Source: Anaerolineales bacterium UBA5195 | Lineage (GTDB): Bacteria > Chloroflexota > Anaerolineae > Anaerolineales > Villigracilaceae | Assembly (NCBI GenBank): GCA_002412925.1 | Contig: DHVZ01000073.1 | Coordinates: 274,276 to 338,275, forward strand | Length of the DNA: 64,000 bases | Direction of reading: 5' to 3' | In this document: positions 1 to 6,997 of the stretch, one piece after another | Layout of the letters: the number at the start of each line of letters is the position of its first letter | Position numbering within the stretch: the stretch's first letter is position 1 | The notes under the pieces: generated by a model | What the model saw: the letters and a program-made list of their open reading frames with translations, nothing else | Told to the model about the DNA's origin: nothing | The model's database searches: none | Made by a program: the position numbers and the translations under genes

Positions 1-25
1 ACCAGAAAAGTACAAAAGCAAAAAC

Positions 26-949
26 ATGTCTTTCAAAACAAAACCCATGCTGATTATCCTGGCCATGGAATTGGGAATTTCATGCCTGTTGGCCGCCGGT
101 ATCATCTGGCAAATTGGGCGCAATGCCCCGTCTTCAGCCCTGGCCCAGCCACTCGGGATGGAGTCCCCAGCGCCCATGCAGCTATCTGCCACGCCCTTCC
201 TGCCATCGTCTGCAACTGCAACGACTGCGGTTATGATCGAGCCTGCCCTAGCCTTCCCAACCGCGCCTGACAGTTTTTCGCCCCCTCTGCTCCCAATCGC
301 CACGCTGGAAACCACACCCAGACCCGGCGGCATAGCCCCGGTAGAAAATGGCCCCCTGGACACTACGGAGCAGTTGGCGCTCTACATCGCCTCCCTGCGC
401 TATCTCGCCCCCACCACCGCCGATGGCATCCGCCTGGCCCGTGAGCTGAACTACATCGGAAAAGACGGACATCCCAGCAACATCTGTGGGCCGCTTTCCA
501 TCGCAATCCTGCGCGAGACCGGAATCCTCAGCCCGGACACCTCGCTCGACAAGTTCTGGCTGCTCGATCCCAGGCAAGGGACGGCCCGGCAGTTGCTGGC
601 GCGCACCTTCCCGCCCGAGCGATTCGAAAACCTGAGGACAAAAACACCGCTCAATAAATTCGACTGGGACGCTTTCCCACTGCAACCCGGAGATTTTTTG
701 TACATTTATGCCGGGACAGGCGGTAATTTCGAGCACATGCTGGTCGTCAACCGCACAGACGGCAAACAGCGCGCCTATGCTGTGACAAACTATGCCACCC
801 CAAATGGCTTTGTCATCACTGAAGTATTGCTCTATGACGCCAATGACAAAACCGCCGGGATTTTTCACACCTGGACAAAGCGAAATTACGCCCAATTGGG
901 ATCCACCGGCTTTGGAGGCTTCGAAATCTGGAGACTTCGTTCTCAGTGA
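26..949 (+). CDS. Membrane-anchored cysteine-peptidase-like protein
   Basis: A 307-residue protein with an N-terminal hydrophobic segment (about residues 7-30) that would act as a signal anchor, then a low-complexity Pro/Ala/Thr/Ser linker to about residue 112, and a globular C-terminal domain facing outside. That domain holds NICGPLS (Cys154) and later GDFLYIY plus FEHMLVV (His237). A Cys at the start of a helix after a CGP motif and a His in a beta strand are the order seen in papain-like, C39 and NlpC/P60-like folds, so a cysteine peptidase or amidase acting on the cell envelope is a reasonable guess, not a demonstrated function. The classic lipobox is absent although a Cys occurs at residue 20. 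The start lies 25 bases from the window edge, so a promoter cannot be judged. Confidence 0.6.
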   Translation: MSFKTKPMLIILAMELGISCLLAAGIIWQIGRNAPSSALAQPLGMESPAPMQLSATPFLPSSATATTAVMIEPALAFPTAPDSFSPPLLPIATLETTPRPGGIAPVENGPLDTTEQLALYIASLRYLAPTTADGIRLARELNYIGKDGHPSNICGPLSIAILRETGILSPDTSLDKFWLLDPRQGTARQLLARTFPPERFENLRTKTPLNKFDWDAFPLQPGDFLYIYAGTGGNFEHMLVVNRTDGKQRAYAVTNYATPNGFVITEVLLYDANDKTAGIFHTWTKRNYAQLGSTGFGGFEIWRLRSQ

Positions 950-969
950 TGGGCGTAGGCAAGAGGGTG

Positions 970-1051
970 CGTCGCACCAGGCTTTTGGCTTAAACTCCGC
1001 GAAATGAAACCCGCTTTCGCTTGAAAGTTCCCCATTTAACCTAGTGCGACG
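970..1051. repeat. Palindromic intergenic element with 11-bp inverted ends
   Basis: The ends CGTCGCACCAG (970-980) and CTAGTGCGACG (1041-1051) are inverted copies with 10 of 11 matches. Inside lies a second inverted pair, GCGAAA and TTTCGC, around 1000-1020, so the 82 bp could fold as nested hairpins. It fills the gap between two same-strand genes and has no U-run typical of a terminator. It looks like a miniature palindromic repeat; I see no second copy in this window. Confidence 0.45.
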
Positions 1052-1081
1052 TACTCTTCAGTAAATTACGAGGAGCAAAAT

Positions 1082-1675
1082 ATGAACGGAAATCCGGCAC
1101 CTGTCATGGAAATATTAAAGGGGCTCCAGATCCAACGGAACCCACAGCGCTTGCGCCTGAGCTATCGCTGGTTCAACGGGTGCGGAGGATTGACCCAAAT
1201 TCTCGCGGAAGCTGTCTTTTTCCTGATCGGGTTGGTCTTTTTTAGCTTCCCGCTGCTTTCTTTGATTTCTAACCTGGTCCGCATAAGGAGCCTGTCCCTG
1301 CTGCAATGGGCGACGACGCTGCCATTTCTGCTGGCAGGATTTTTCATCGTCTATCGCGGACTGGGCATTTTATTTAACAAAAGCGTTTTTGAAATCAAGG
1401 CCAGGCAGTTCAAAATCTGGAATGGACCTCTGCCGTTCCTGGGTGAGAAAAACCTGACCCTTTTAACCTCCGAAATCGCCAACGTGGAATGGAAGCAAGT
1501 GGGGCATTCGTCCGGCAGCAGCGCCAGGGGACAGCGGAGCGGTTACTCTGCCACCTATGATGTTGTCCTGACTACAACTCGAGGGCAAGCGAAAAAGATT
1601 TTGAGCGGCCTGAATAACCGGGACTACGCTTTTGCAATCCAAGGTGAGCTCTCCCGTTTTCTCGAAACCAAGTAA
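1082..1675 (+). CDS. Small integral membrane protein, unknown function
   Basis: A 197-residue protein preceded by a good ribosome binding site (GAGGAG, 1070-1075). Two hydrophobic stretches at about residues 42-65 and 76-94 form a membrane hairpin, and the remaining roughly 100 residues are soluble, with beta-rich text such as FEIKARQFKIWNGPLPF that recalls small bacterial PH-like or DUF domains attached to membrane hairpins. I do not recognise a named family. It is followed 44 bases later by the DinB-like gene on the same strand, so the two may be co-transcribed. Confidence 0.55.
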   Translation: MNGNPAPVMEILKGLQIQRNPQRLRLSYRWFNGCGGLTQILAEAVFFLIGLVFFSFPLLSLISNLVRIRSLSLLQWATTLPFLLAGFFIVYRGLGILFNKSVFEIKARQFKIWNGPLPFLGEKNLTLLTSEIANVEWKQVGHSSGSSARGQRSGYSATYDVVLTTTRGQAKKILSGLNNRDYAFAIQGELSRFLETK

Positions 1676-1719
1676 TAGACCTTCGACCAATTGTTTTCCA
1701 TCCTAAAGGAGTTTCTCAG

Positions 1720-2157
1720 ATGAACGATCGATCTTTTGTAGAACCCAACCGCGCTTCCACTGAGCGCATCCGCGCCCTAGCCTCGCGCCTGAGCGACGAG
1801 GCAATGCAGACCCGCGTTGGCGAGCACTGGACAGTTGCTATCGCCCTGGCTCACCTGGCCTTTTGGGACAGGCGCGTGATGTATGTTCTGGAGATGACTG
1901 AGCGCGATGGCAAACTCTTTATCCCGGAGATTGATATTTTTGTAAACGACCTTTCCCTGCCGCTTTGGGCGGCCATCCCGCCCCGCGAAGCCGCGCGGAT
2001 CGCCATTGAGACCTCCGAGGCGCTGGATAAACAACTGGAAAACTTCCCGCCCGCCTTGCTCGAGGAAATTTACCTGTATAACAAGCGCTGGGTCATTCGC
2101 GCCTTACACCGCAACGAACACCTGGACGAAGTTGAGGCAGCCTTGAAACACACATGA
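1720..2157 (+). CDS. DinB/mycothiol-maleylpyruvate isomerase N-terminal-like protein
   Basis: A 145-residue, mostly helical protein with a ribosome binding site AAAGGAG about 10 bases before the ATG. The pattern is that of the DinB-like four-helix bundle: an early helix with GEHWTVAIALAHLAFWDRR and a late helix with HRNEHLDEVE. Conserved histidines in these helices bind a divalent metal in this superfamily, which includes thiol-dependent S-transferases and many stress-related proteins of unknown substrate. The specific reaction cannot be told from sequence. A terminator-like hairpin follows at 2187-2216. Confidence 0.65.
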   Translation: MNDRSFVEPNRASTERIRALASRLSDEAMQTRVGEHWTVAIALAHLAFWDRRVMYVLEMTERDGKLFIPEIDIFVNDLSLPLWAAIPPREAARIAIETSEALDKQLENFPPALLEEIYLYNKRWVIRALHRNEHLDEVEAALKHT

Positions 2158-2186
2158 CCGGGGGAATTCCCTATCCAAACGAGGGG

Positions 2187-2216
2187 GAGCGTGGCTTGCA
2201 AGCCAGCTCTTTTTTT
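2187..2216 (+). terminator. Intrinsic terminator after the DinB-like gene
   Basis: GAGC-G-TGGCTTGCAAGCCAGCTC folds as a hairpin with one bulged base and is followed by seven T residues. It closes the transcription unit ending at 2157 and lies directly before a new promoter. Confidence 0.7.
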
Positions 2217-2223
2217 CGTAAAA

Positions 2224-2252
2224 TTGACTCGTGCTGACGATTCTGATTTATG
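2224..2252 (+). promoter_or_regulatory. Sigma-70-like promoter for the PH/GRAM-like gene
   Basis: TTGACT (2224-2229), a 17-base spacer and TTTATG (2247-2252). The predicted start of transcription is near 2259, which excludes the ATG at 2260 as a normal start and favours the ATG at 2281. Confidence 0.55.
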
Positions 2253-2280
2253 ATTTTTCATGCAAAAAGAAGGCTTGCTC

Positions 2281-3195
2281 ATGCCGCTTGATCCAAATAA
2301 ACAGTTAACCACGCTAACGGGCGCCAGGCAGACAATGATGTCCTGGTCAAAAATAATCGAGTCCCGTGAGGCGGTTCCCGAAATCTACAAAACCTTTTTC
2401 AATGCGGCGCCAGGTGAGACCCAGGAATTTCCGTATACCGTGCTTGCGCCAGCTCTCGATGGATTCCCCCGCCGAACCAGCGAAAAACTGATCTGTTATC
2501 GAGATCAGACCCTGTACATTTTGGAACGTCACAGCAACCGGTTTAGCACGCTGGGATATCCTGTCAAAACCATCCAGACTGTCGAAACAGGGAATGTTCT
2601 TTTGCGCTCGTGGGTTACCATCAGTGGCGTGACAATCGAGGGCATTGCGGCCTCGACCAAAGTCGAGTTTAATGCGGCAGTTGGCGAGCGCTATTTCGCG
2701 CCTTTTTTGAGCAAAATCCGCCCAGCCGCGATTGAGCTTGACGAAACAAGCCATGGGGTGGAACAGGCTAAGTTTGACGCCCTGGCAGCGGCCAACTTCA
2801 AGTTGATGAACATGGGGCGGGCAAGCCTGATACGCGGAGAGAAAATCATCCAGCTTGTCTTCCAGCCAGAAATTCGCAAGCGCGCCGGGGCTTTCTTCGG
2901 CTGGGTCTTCTACAAGACAATCACACCGGCCTATCTCACGATTTTGACGGATAAGGAAATCGTCCTGGTCCAGGAACCTGAACGCGGAATCGGGGGCAGC
3001 GCAGCCCGGTACGGGTGCATCCAGCGCTATATTTCCCTTTCCAACATTCGGAAAATCACGGTAAATGAACAGGAAAACAATTTATTAAATCTCTCGATCC
3101 ATTTATCCCAGGACAAGCGCGTGGAAAAGTTCTTTGATCTTTCCACGAAACAAGAAATGGAACAACTCTGGGGCGAAATCGAGAAGTTAATCTGA
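2281..3195 (+). CDS. Cytosolic protein with two PH/GRAM-like segments
   Basis: A 304-residue protein when started at the ATG at 2281 (MPLDPNK). An in-frame ATG 21 bases earlier falls at the predicted transcription start, so the later start is preferred. No signal peptide or membrane segment is seen. Two stretches look like small beta-barrel PH/GRAM-like modules: about residues 80-145 (text such as RDQTLYILERH) and about 205-300 (ending with PAYLTILTDKEIVLVQE and a strand-rich tail). The second is typical of bacterial PH domains that read 'it is a tool to display a residue-lined barrel' only structurally, so no ligand can be named. The P1 peptidase gene begins 18 bases downstream and may share the transcript. 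Confidence 0.55.
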   Translation: MPLDPNKQLTTLTGARQTMMSWSKIIESREAVPEIYKTFFNAAPGETQEFPYTVLAPALDGFPRRTSEKLICYRDQTLYILERHSNRFSTLGYPVKTIQTVETGNVLLRSWVTISGVTIEGIAASTKVEFNAAVGERYFAPFLSKIRPAAIELDETSHGVEQAKFDALAAANFKLMNMGRASLIRGEKIIQLVFQPEIRKRAGAFFGWVFYKTITPAYLTILTDKEIVLVQEPERGIGGSAARYGCIQRYISLSNIRKITVNEQENNLLNLSIHLSQDKRVEKFFDLSTKQEMEQLWGEIEKLI

Positions 3196-3213
3196 TCGAA
3201 GAGAAGTACAGGC

Positions 3214-4281
3214 ATGTCAACCAAACCTCGCTGCCGCGCCCGCGAATTGGGCATTTCTCCCGGAATTTTACCTCCAGGGAAGTTGAACGCCATCACCGAC
3301 GTTGCCGGGGTACTCGTTGGGCATGTGACCCTGTTTCAAGGGGAAGATCTCCGCACCGGGGCAACGGCCATCCTGCCGCACGAGGGGAATATTTATCAGG
3401 ACAAGGTTCCGGCGGGCTTGGCGGTTGGCAATGGCTATGGAAAACTGATGGGCGGCACCCAAATCTCGGAACTGGGCGAGCTCGAAACGCCGATCCTGTT
3501 GACCAATACGCTGTCCGTCCCGCAGGCCGCCGAGGCGCTGCTCGACTGGACTCTCTCTCAACCAGGCAACGAAAAGGTCGGCTCGGTCAATCCTGTTGTC
3601 GGCGAAACGAATGACGGCTGGCTGAACAACATCCGTCAGCGGTCGCTGACCAAAGAACTGATCTCTCAGTCCCTCGAAAACGCCGCAGGCGGGCCGGTGG
3701 CTGAGGGAGCGATTGGCGCGGGGACGGGCACGGTCGCTTTCGGGTGGAAGGGTGGAATCGGAACCAGTTCGCGGGTTCTGCCCGCTCACTTGGGCGGATA
3801 CACGCTTGGGGCGCTGGTCCAGTCCAACTTTGGCGGTGTGCTGCAAATCACCGGGCTGCCGGTCGGCCAAAAACTGGGTCAATATTATCTGAAAAACGAA
3901 CTCGAGCAGAGCAGCGCCGACGGCTCAATCATGATCGTTCTGGCAACCGACGCGCCGCTTTCTGATCGCAACCTGACGCGCCTGGCGCGCCGCGCGCTGG
4001 CCGGGCTGGCCCGCACCGGCGCGGCCATGTCGGATGGGTCGGGAGATTATGCCATCGCCTTTTCAACCCATCCCGAAGTCCGGCGGACAGCCTCACGGCG
4101 GAAACAGGTCAGCCTATATCTCGAAATGCCCAACACGCAAATCTCGCCCCTGTTTGAAGCCACCATCGAAGCCACCGAGGAGGCGATTTACAACTCTCTC
4201 TGCATGGCCGAAACTGTCAGCGGCTACCGTGGGACTATCGAGGCGCTGCCGCTCGAACAAGTCAAAAAACTGATCATTTGA
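3214..4281 (+). CDS. P1 family peptidase (DmpA-like aminopeptidase)
   Basis: A 355-residue protein matching the usual length of the S58/P1 family, whose members (DmpA, BapA) are N-terminal nucleophile hydrolases that self-cleave into two chains and remove N-terminal residues, including D- or beta-amino acids. Seen in order: the N-terminal RARELGISPG and ITDVAGVLVGH, the glycine-rich VPAGLAVGNGYGK, NPVVGETNDGWLN (about 126-139), GAIGAGTGTVAFGWKGGIGTSSR (the conserved autoprocessing region near 165-187), and GRT/DGSGDYAIAFS in the C-terminal part. The key nucleophile region is intact. No signal peptide, so cytoplasmic. The minus-strand TIR gene converges on it with only 13 bases between the stop codons. 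Confidence 0.88.
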   Translation: MSTKPRCRARELGISPGILPPGKLNAITDVAGVLVGHVTLFQGEDLRTGATAILPHEGNIYQDKVPAGLAVGNGYGKLMGGTQISELGELETPILLTNTLSVPQAAEALLDWTLSQPGNEKVGSVNPVVGETNDGWLNNIRQRSLTKELISQSLENAAGGPVAEGAIGAGTGTVAFGWKGGIGTSSRVLPAHLGGYTLGALVQSNFGGVLQITGLPVGQKLGQYYLKNELEQSSADGSIMIVLATDAPLSDRNLTRLARRALAGLARTGAAMSDGSGDYAIAFSTHPEVRRTASRRKQVSLYLEMPNTQISPLFEATIEATEEAIYNSLCMAETVSGYRGTIEALPLEQVKKLII

Positions 4282-4294
4282 AATGGTGACTTGC

Positions 4295-5998
4295 TTATGC
4301 AGCCGGCAGCCACATCCTGACTTCTTTCGACCAGATCAGCAGCGGAATAAGCCAGGCAAACGGCACAAACAACAAAGCCGGGTCCCAAGCAGCAAACAGG
4401 GATAGGACGGCCAGCACAACTGCGATTCCAAAAACCAGCCAATAAGACAGGAAGGGTACATTCTTTAACTTGCGTTCCGTGATATAGCGCCTGAGGAAAT
4501 ACAAGCTCGGCAAAATCAGGAAATTCAAGAAACCGCCACTGCCAAAAACCGACCCATCCATCAGGCTCACAATCGTAAAAACCAGGGCAATTGGCAGAAC
4601 AATCGAGAGGACATTCACCAGTCTCTTGACGCCGGTCGGCAAGACAGGCGCCCGGACTGGCAAAACGCCCAGGGTCCGCAACAGTTCATGGGGCTCATCC
4701 AGCAAATGCACAACCGCATCAATGGAATCCTGTCCATAGCGCAGGTCGACCCACTGCAACTGTGACAACCCTGGATCAACCTCACACTTTTGCAAAAGAA
4801 CCGGGATCAGGGTTTTTTGTTCTGGATCAAAATTCGATTTACTCTGATAGGCTGAAAGCAGGGTCAGGACAACCTCCGCATCCTGCGGGCTTTCAACATA
4901 GACCAGACCCGCTTTTTCAATCGAAGCTTTGAAGGCCTCCGCATATGGGCGGTCCTGCCGGGCAGATTCAACCGCAACCCGGAGTGGTTTTTCCTTTTGT
5001 TTATATTTCGACTTGTCCGGGCGAGGGGCTTTGAGCAAGGCTCCCGTTGGCCCTGCCCAACGATACATGCTATCGGAAATCAGCAGGCGATAGAGTGCAA
5101 AGCAGACGCCAAAAATGACCAGCATGAGGGGAACAGAGATGCATAGGATAGCCTGGAGAGTAGTCGACATGGTCTCGCCCTGCAGGTCAACCCAGATGTC
5201 GGTCACTGCGGAAGTCAACGGAACAAGTAATAAGAACAAATTCGCGAAGGCCAGCCTGTTTAAGGTCCACATCAGGTGTTCGGCATGATGTTTGCGATTC
5301 TGGATCTGTAATGGAATCTGCACAAAATTCCAGATGGCAGGCAGCCACAAGAAAAAGACCGACATCAACAAACCCGAGATGATCACACTGCGCAGCGGGT
5401 TATTTTCGACCACCATCCCCGATGAAATCGCATTCAAAGCTAGCAGAACGGTTGAGTTCACCAAAAGATAAGCCAGCGCGAAGGTTAAAATCCCCCCGGC
5501 AATCGCCAGGATGGCGGCAAAAATACTCAACCCAAAGAAAGCCTTTGCCTCCTCTGGCAGGCGGCTGCCAGCCTGGGGCGGGAGCGAGGCCATTTTTTGC
5601 GGAGGCTGCGCCAGCCGCGCAACAAGTTCTTTCATGGCGCTCTCGAATTTCCCGGTGAAATCCACCCATTCGAGCTGGGCCAGGCGCTCATCCAGCGGAC
5701 AGGCTTCGAAGATAATCAGGATGATCCGCTTCCCGGCAGCGAGGGACTTGATCCACTCATCCTTGACCGGAGCCGAGGCCATCGAGGCCTTCGAAACAAC
5801 CAGCAGGATTGCAGCAGAATCCCTGACGCCGGCATCCAACTGCGGCTGCCAGGGCTGGCCCGGAATCAGATTGCGAAAATCAACCCAGCTTGGGAGACCT
5901 CGTTTGGTCAATTCCCGTGAGAAATTATCGGCAAAAGTGACTTCCTGGCGGCAATAACTGATGAAATAATACTGGGGAGTTTGAGCAGAGGTCGTCAT
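4295..5998 (-). CDS. Membrane protein with intact TIR domain and second degenerate TIR-like domain
   Basis: Start chosen at 5998 (MTTSAQ), where AAGGAG lies 10 bases upstream; the open frame continues to 6094 without a better site. The 567-residue protein reads: TIR domain (1-125) with YYFISYCRQ, WVDFRNLIPGQPW and VKDEW, whose Glu81 sits where the NAD-cleaving glutamate of enzymatic TIRs lies; about four membrane segments (155-180, 203-225, 250-270, 281-306); a second soluble region (338-440); then about four more membrane segments (461-480, 488-503, 516-537, 540-556). The second soluble region repeats the TIR tail (KCEVDPGLSQLQWVDL against ACPLDERLAQLEWVDF) but lacks the ISY and DEW motifs. 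TIR proteins act as NADases or signalling scaffolds, often in defence; here no effector partner is adjacent, so its role is open. Confidence 0.85.
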   Translation of the reverse strand: MTTSAQTPQYYFISYCRQEVTFADNFSRELTKRGLPSWVDFRNLIPGQPWQPQLDAGVRDSAAILLVVSKASMASAPVKDEWIKSLAAGKRIILIIFEACPLDERLAQLEWVDFTGKFESAMKELVARLAQPPQKMASLPPQAGSRLPEEAKAFFGLSIFAAILAIAGGILTFALAYLLVNSTVLLALNAISSGMVVENNPLRSVIISGLLMSVFFLWLPAIWNFVQIPLQIQNRKHHAEHLMWTLNRLAFANLFLLLVPLTSAVTDIWVDLQGETMSTTLQAILCISVPLMLVIFGVCFALYRLLISDSMYRWAGPTGALLKAPRPDKSKYKQKEKPLRVAVESARQDRPYAEAFKASIEKAGLVYVESPQDAEVVLTLLSAYQSKSNFDPEQKTLIPVLLQKCEVDPGLSQLQWVDLRYGQDSIDAVVHLLDEPHELLRTLGVLPVRAPVLPTGVKRLVNVLSIVLPIALVFTIVSLMDGSVFGSGGFLNFLILPSLYFLRRYITERKLKNVPFLSYWLVFGIAVVLAVLSLFAAWDPALLFVPFAWLIPLLIWSKEVRMWLPAA

Positions 5999-6321
5999 GT
6001 TCAACAAGCTCCTTGGGACAGATAAAATAGCCTCAATAGCGAGGAGGATGTGGCATAAAGGCCACAGAATCCCTGGGCTGGGCCAGGCGATCATCCAGGT
6101 ATGTTACCAATCAAGGGGGATAAAAAACTACCGATAATTCTTCAAGCGGTTAAATCATACTACAATTTACCCGCCGGTTGTAAAGGATGCCAAAGCAGCT
6201 TTTTCATTTTTTTTCATAAGCAGGACCGCATTTTGGGACCTCCCTGGAGTTTCCCGAAAAGTCACCAATCTGAGAAGTAGCAGTAGAATAGAGTAAGTTT
6301 CTCGTTCGAAAAGGAGTTTGA
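5999..6321. other. Divergent intergenic region, no gene seen
   Basis: This 323-base gap separates the minus-strand TIR gene from the plus-strand molybdopterin lipoprotein. It is AT-richer than its neighbours (for example 6121-6215). It must hold two divergent promoters; a TAGAAT hexamer near 6283-6288 could serve the plus gene, but I see no convincing pair of boxes on either strand, and no RNA gene or small ORF with a ribosome binding site. Confidence 0.5.
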
Positions 6322-6984
6322 ATGCCAAAACTTTACTGGTATCTTGCCTTCACACTGCTCTGCGTGTTATCCCTCGGCGCCTGCGCCCAAATCCAACCCG
6401 CTGACTTACCCCCAAGCCCTGTCCCGACCCCCACGCCGACAGCCACCATTCCCCCGGCCGTACCCGGTGCCCTGGTTCCCTGCAGCCTGCCGCCTATCAG
6501 CGCTCCAACCCCGGCTCCGACACCCGGATACGCCGAACTGGATCCTTCAACTGGATTACACTATACGGGCAGCGCAATAAATATCGATCTGACCACTTAC
6601 CGGCTGGAGATCGATGGAATGGTCGATTACCCGCTCAAGTTGAGCTACGATGATCTGCGCTGTCTGCCCAAAATCGAGGTCAAGACCACCATCGTCTGTA
6701 AAGGAAATTTTGACGATACAGCCGTCTGGGCGGGGGCCTCGTTAAAATACGTACTGGAACTGGCCGGAATCCAGCCGCAAGCCAAAAACATCCGCCTGGT
6801 TGGCGCAGATGGATACACCCCTTCCATCACAAGAGAAGCCGCCATGTCTGGCAAAGCCTTCCTAGCTTACGAGTGGGAGAAACAACCGGTGCCCATCATC
6901 CACGGCTTCCCGGTGCGCGTTGCGCTCCCCGGCCTGCTCGGCGCCAATTGGGTCAAATGGCTGCTCAAGCTGGAGGTTTATTGA
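6322..6984 (+). CDS. Lipoprotein with sulfite-oxidase-type molybdopterin-binding domain
   Basis: A 220-residue protein with ribosome binding site AAGGAG and an N-terminal lipoprotein signal ending in SLGAC (Cys near residue 20), then a Pro/Thr-rich spacer to about residue 70 and a single compact domain. That domain matches the oxidoreductase molybdopterin fold (YedY/sulfite oxidase type): YRLEIDGMVDYPLKLSYDDL, then TTIVCKGNF where the Cys is at the position that ligates molybdenum in this family, VWAGASLKYVLELAG, and PIIHGFPVRVALPG with the conserved Arg. No heme or dimerisation domain follows, so the protein resembles the stand-alone periplasmic reductase module. It would act on the outer face of the membrane; the substrate is unknown. 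Molybdenum-cofactor genes are 8 kb downstream. Confidence 0.85.
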   Translation: MPKLYWYLAFTLLCVLSLGACAQIQPADLPPSPVPTPTPTATIPPAVPGALVPCSLPPISAPTPAPTPGYAELDPSTGLHYTGSAINIDLTTYRLEIDGMVDYPLKLSYDDLRCLPKIEVKTTIVCKGNFDDTAVWAGASLKYVLELAGIQPQAKNIRLVGADGYTPSITREAAMSGKAFLAYEWEKQPVPIIHGFPVRVALPGLLGANWVKWLLKLEVY

Positions 6985-6997
6985 ATTAGGAAATGCC

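Noticed and set aside
248..895. A 215-codon minus-strand frame opposite the first gene
   Set aside because: It lies antisense to a protein with a recognisable Cys/His domain, has no ribosome binding site, and its composition is that of an opposite-strand shadow.
5999..6321. Possible tRNA or small RNA in the divergent gap
   Set aside because: No cloverleaf-like arms, no conserved tRNA boxes and no terminator hairpin were seen.
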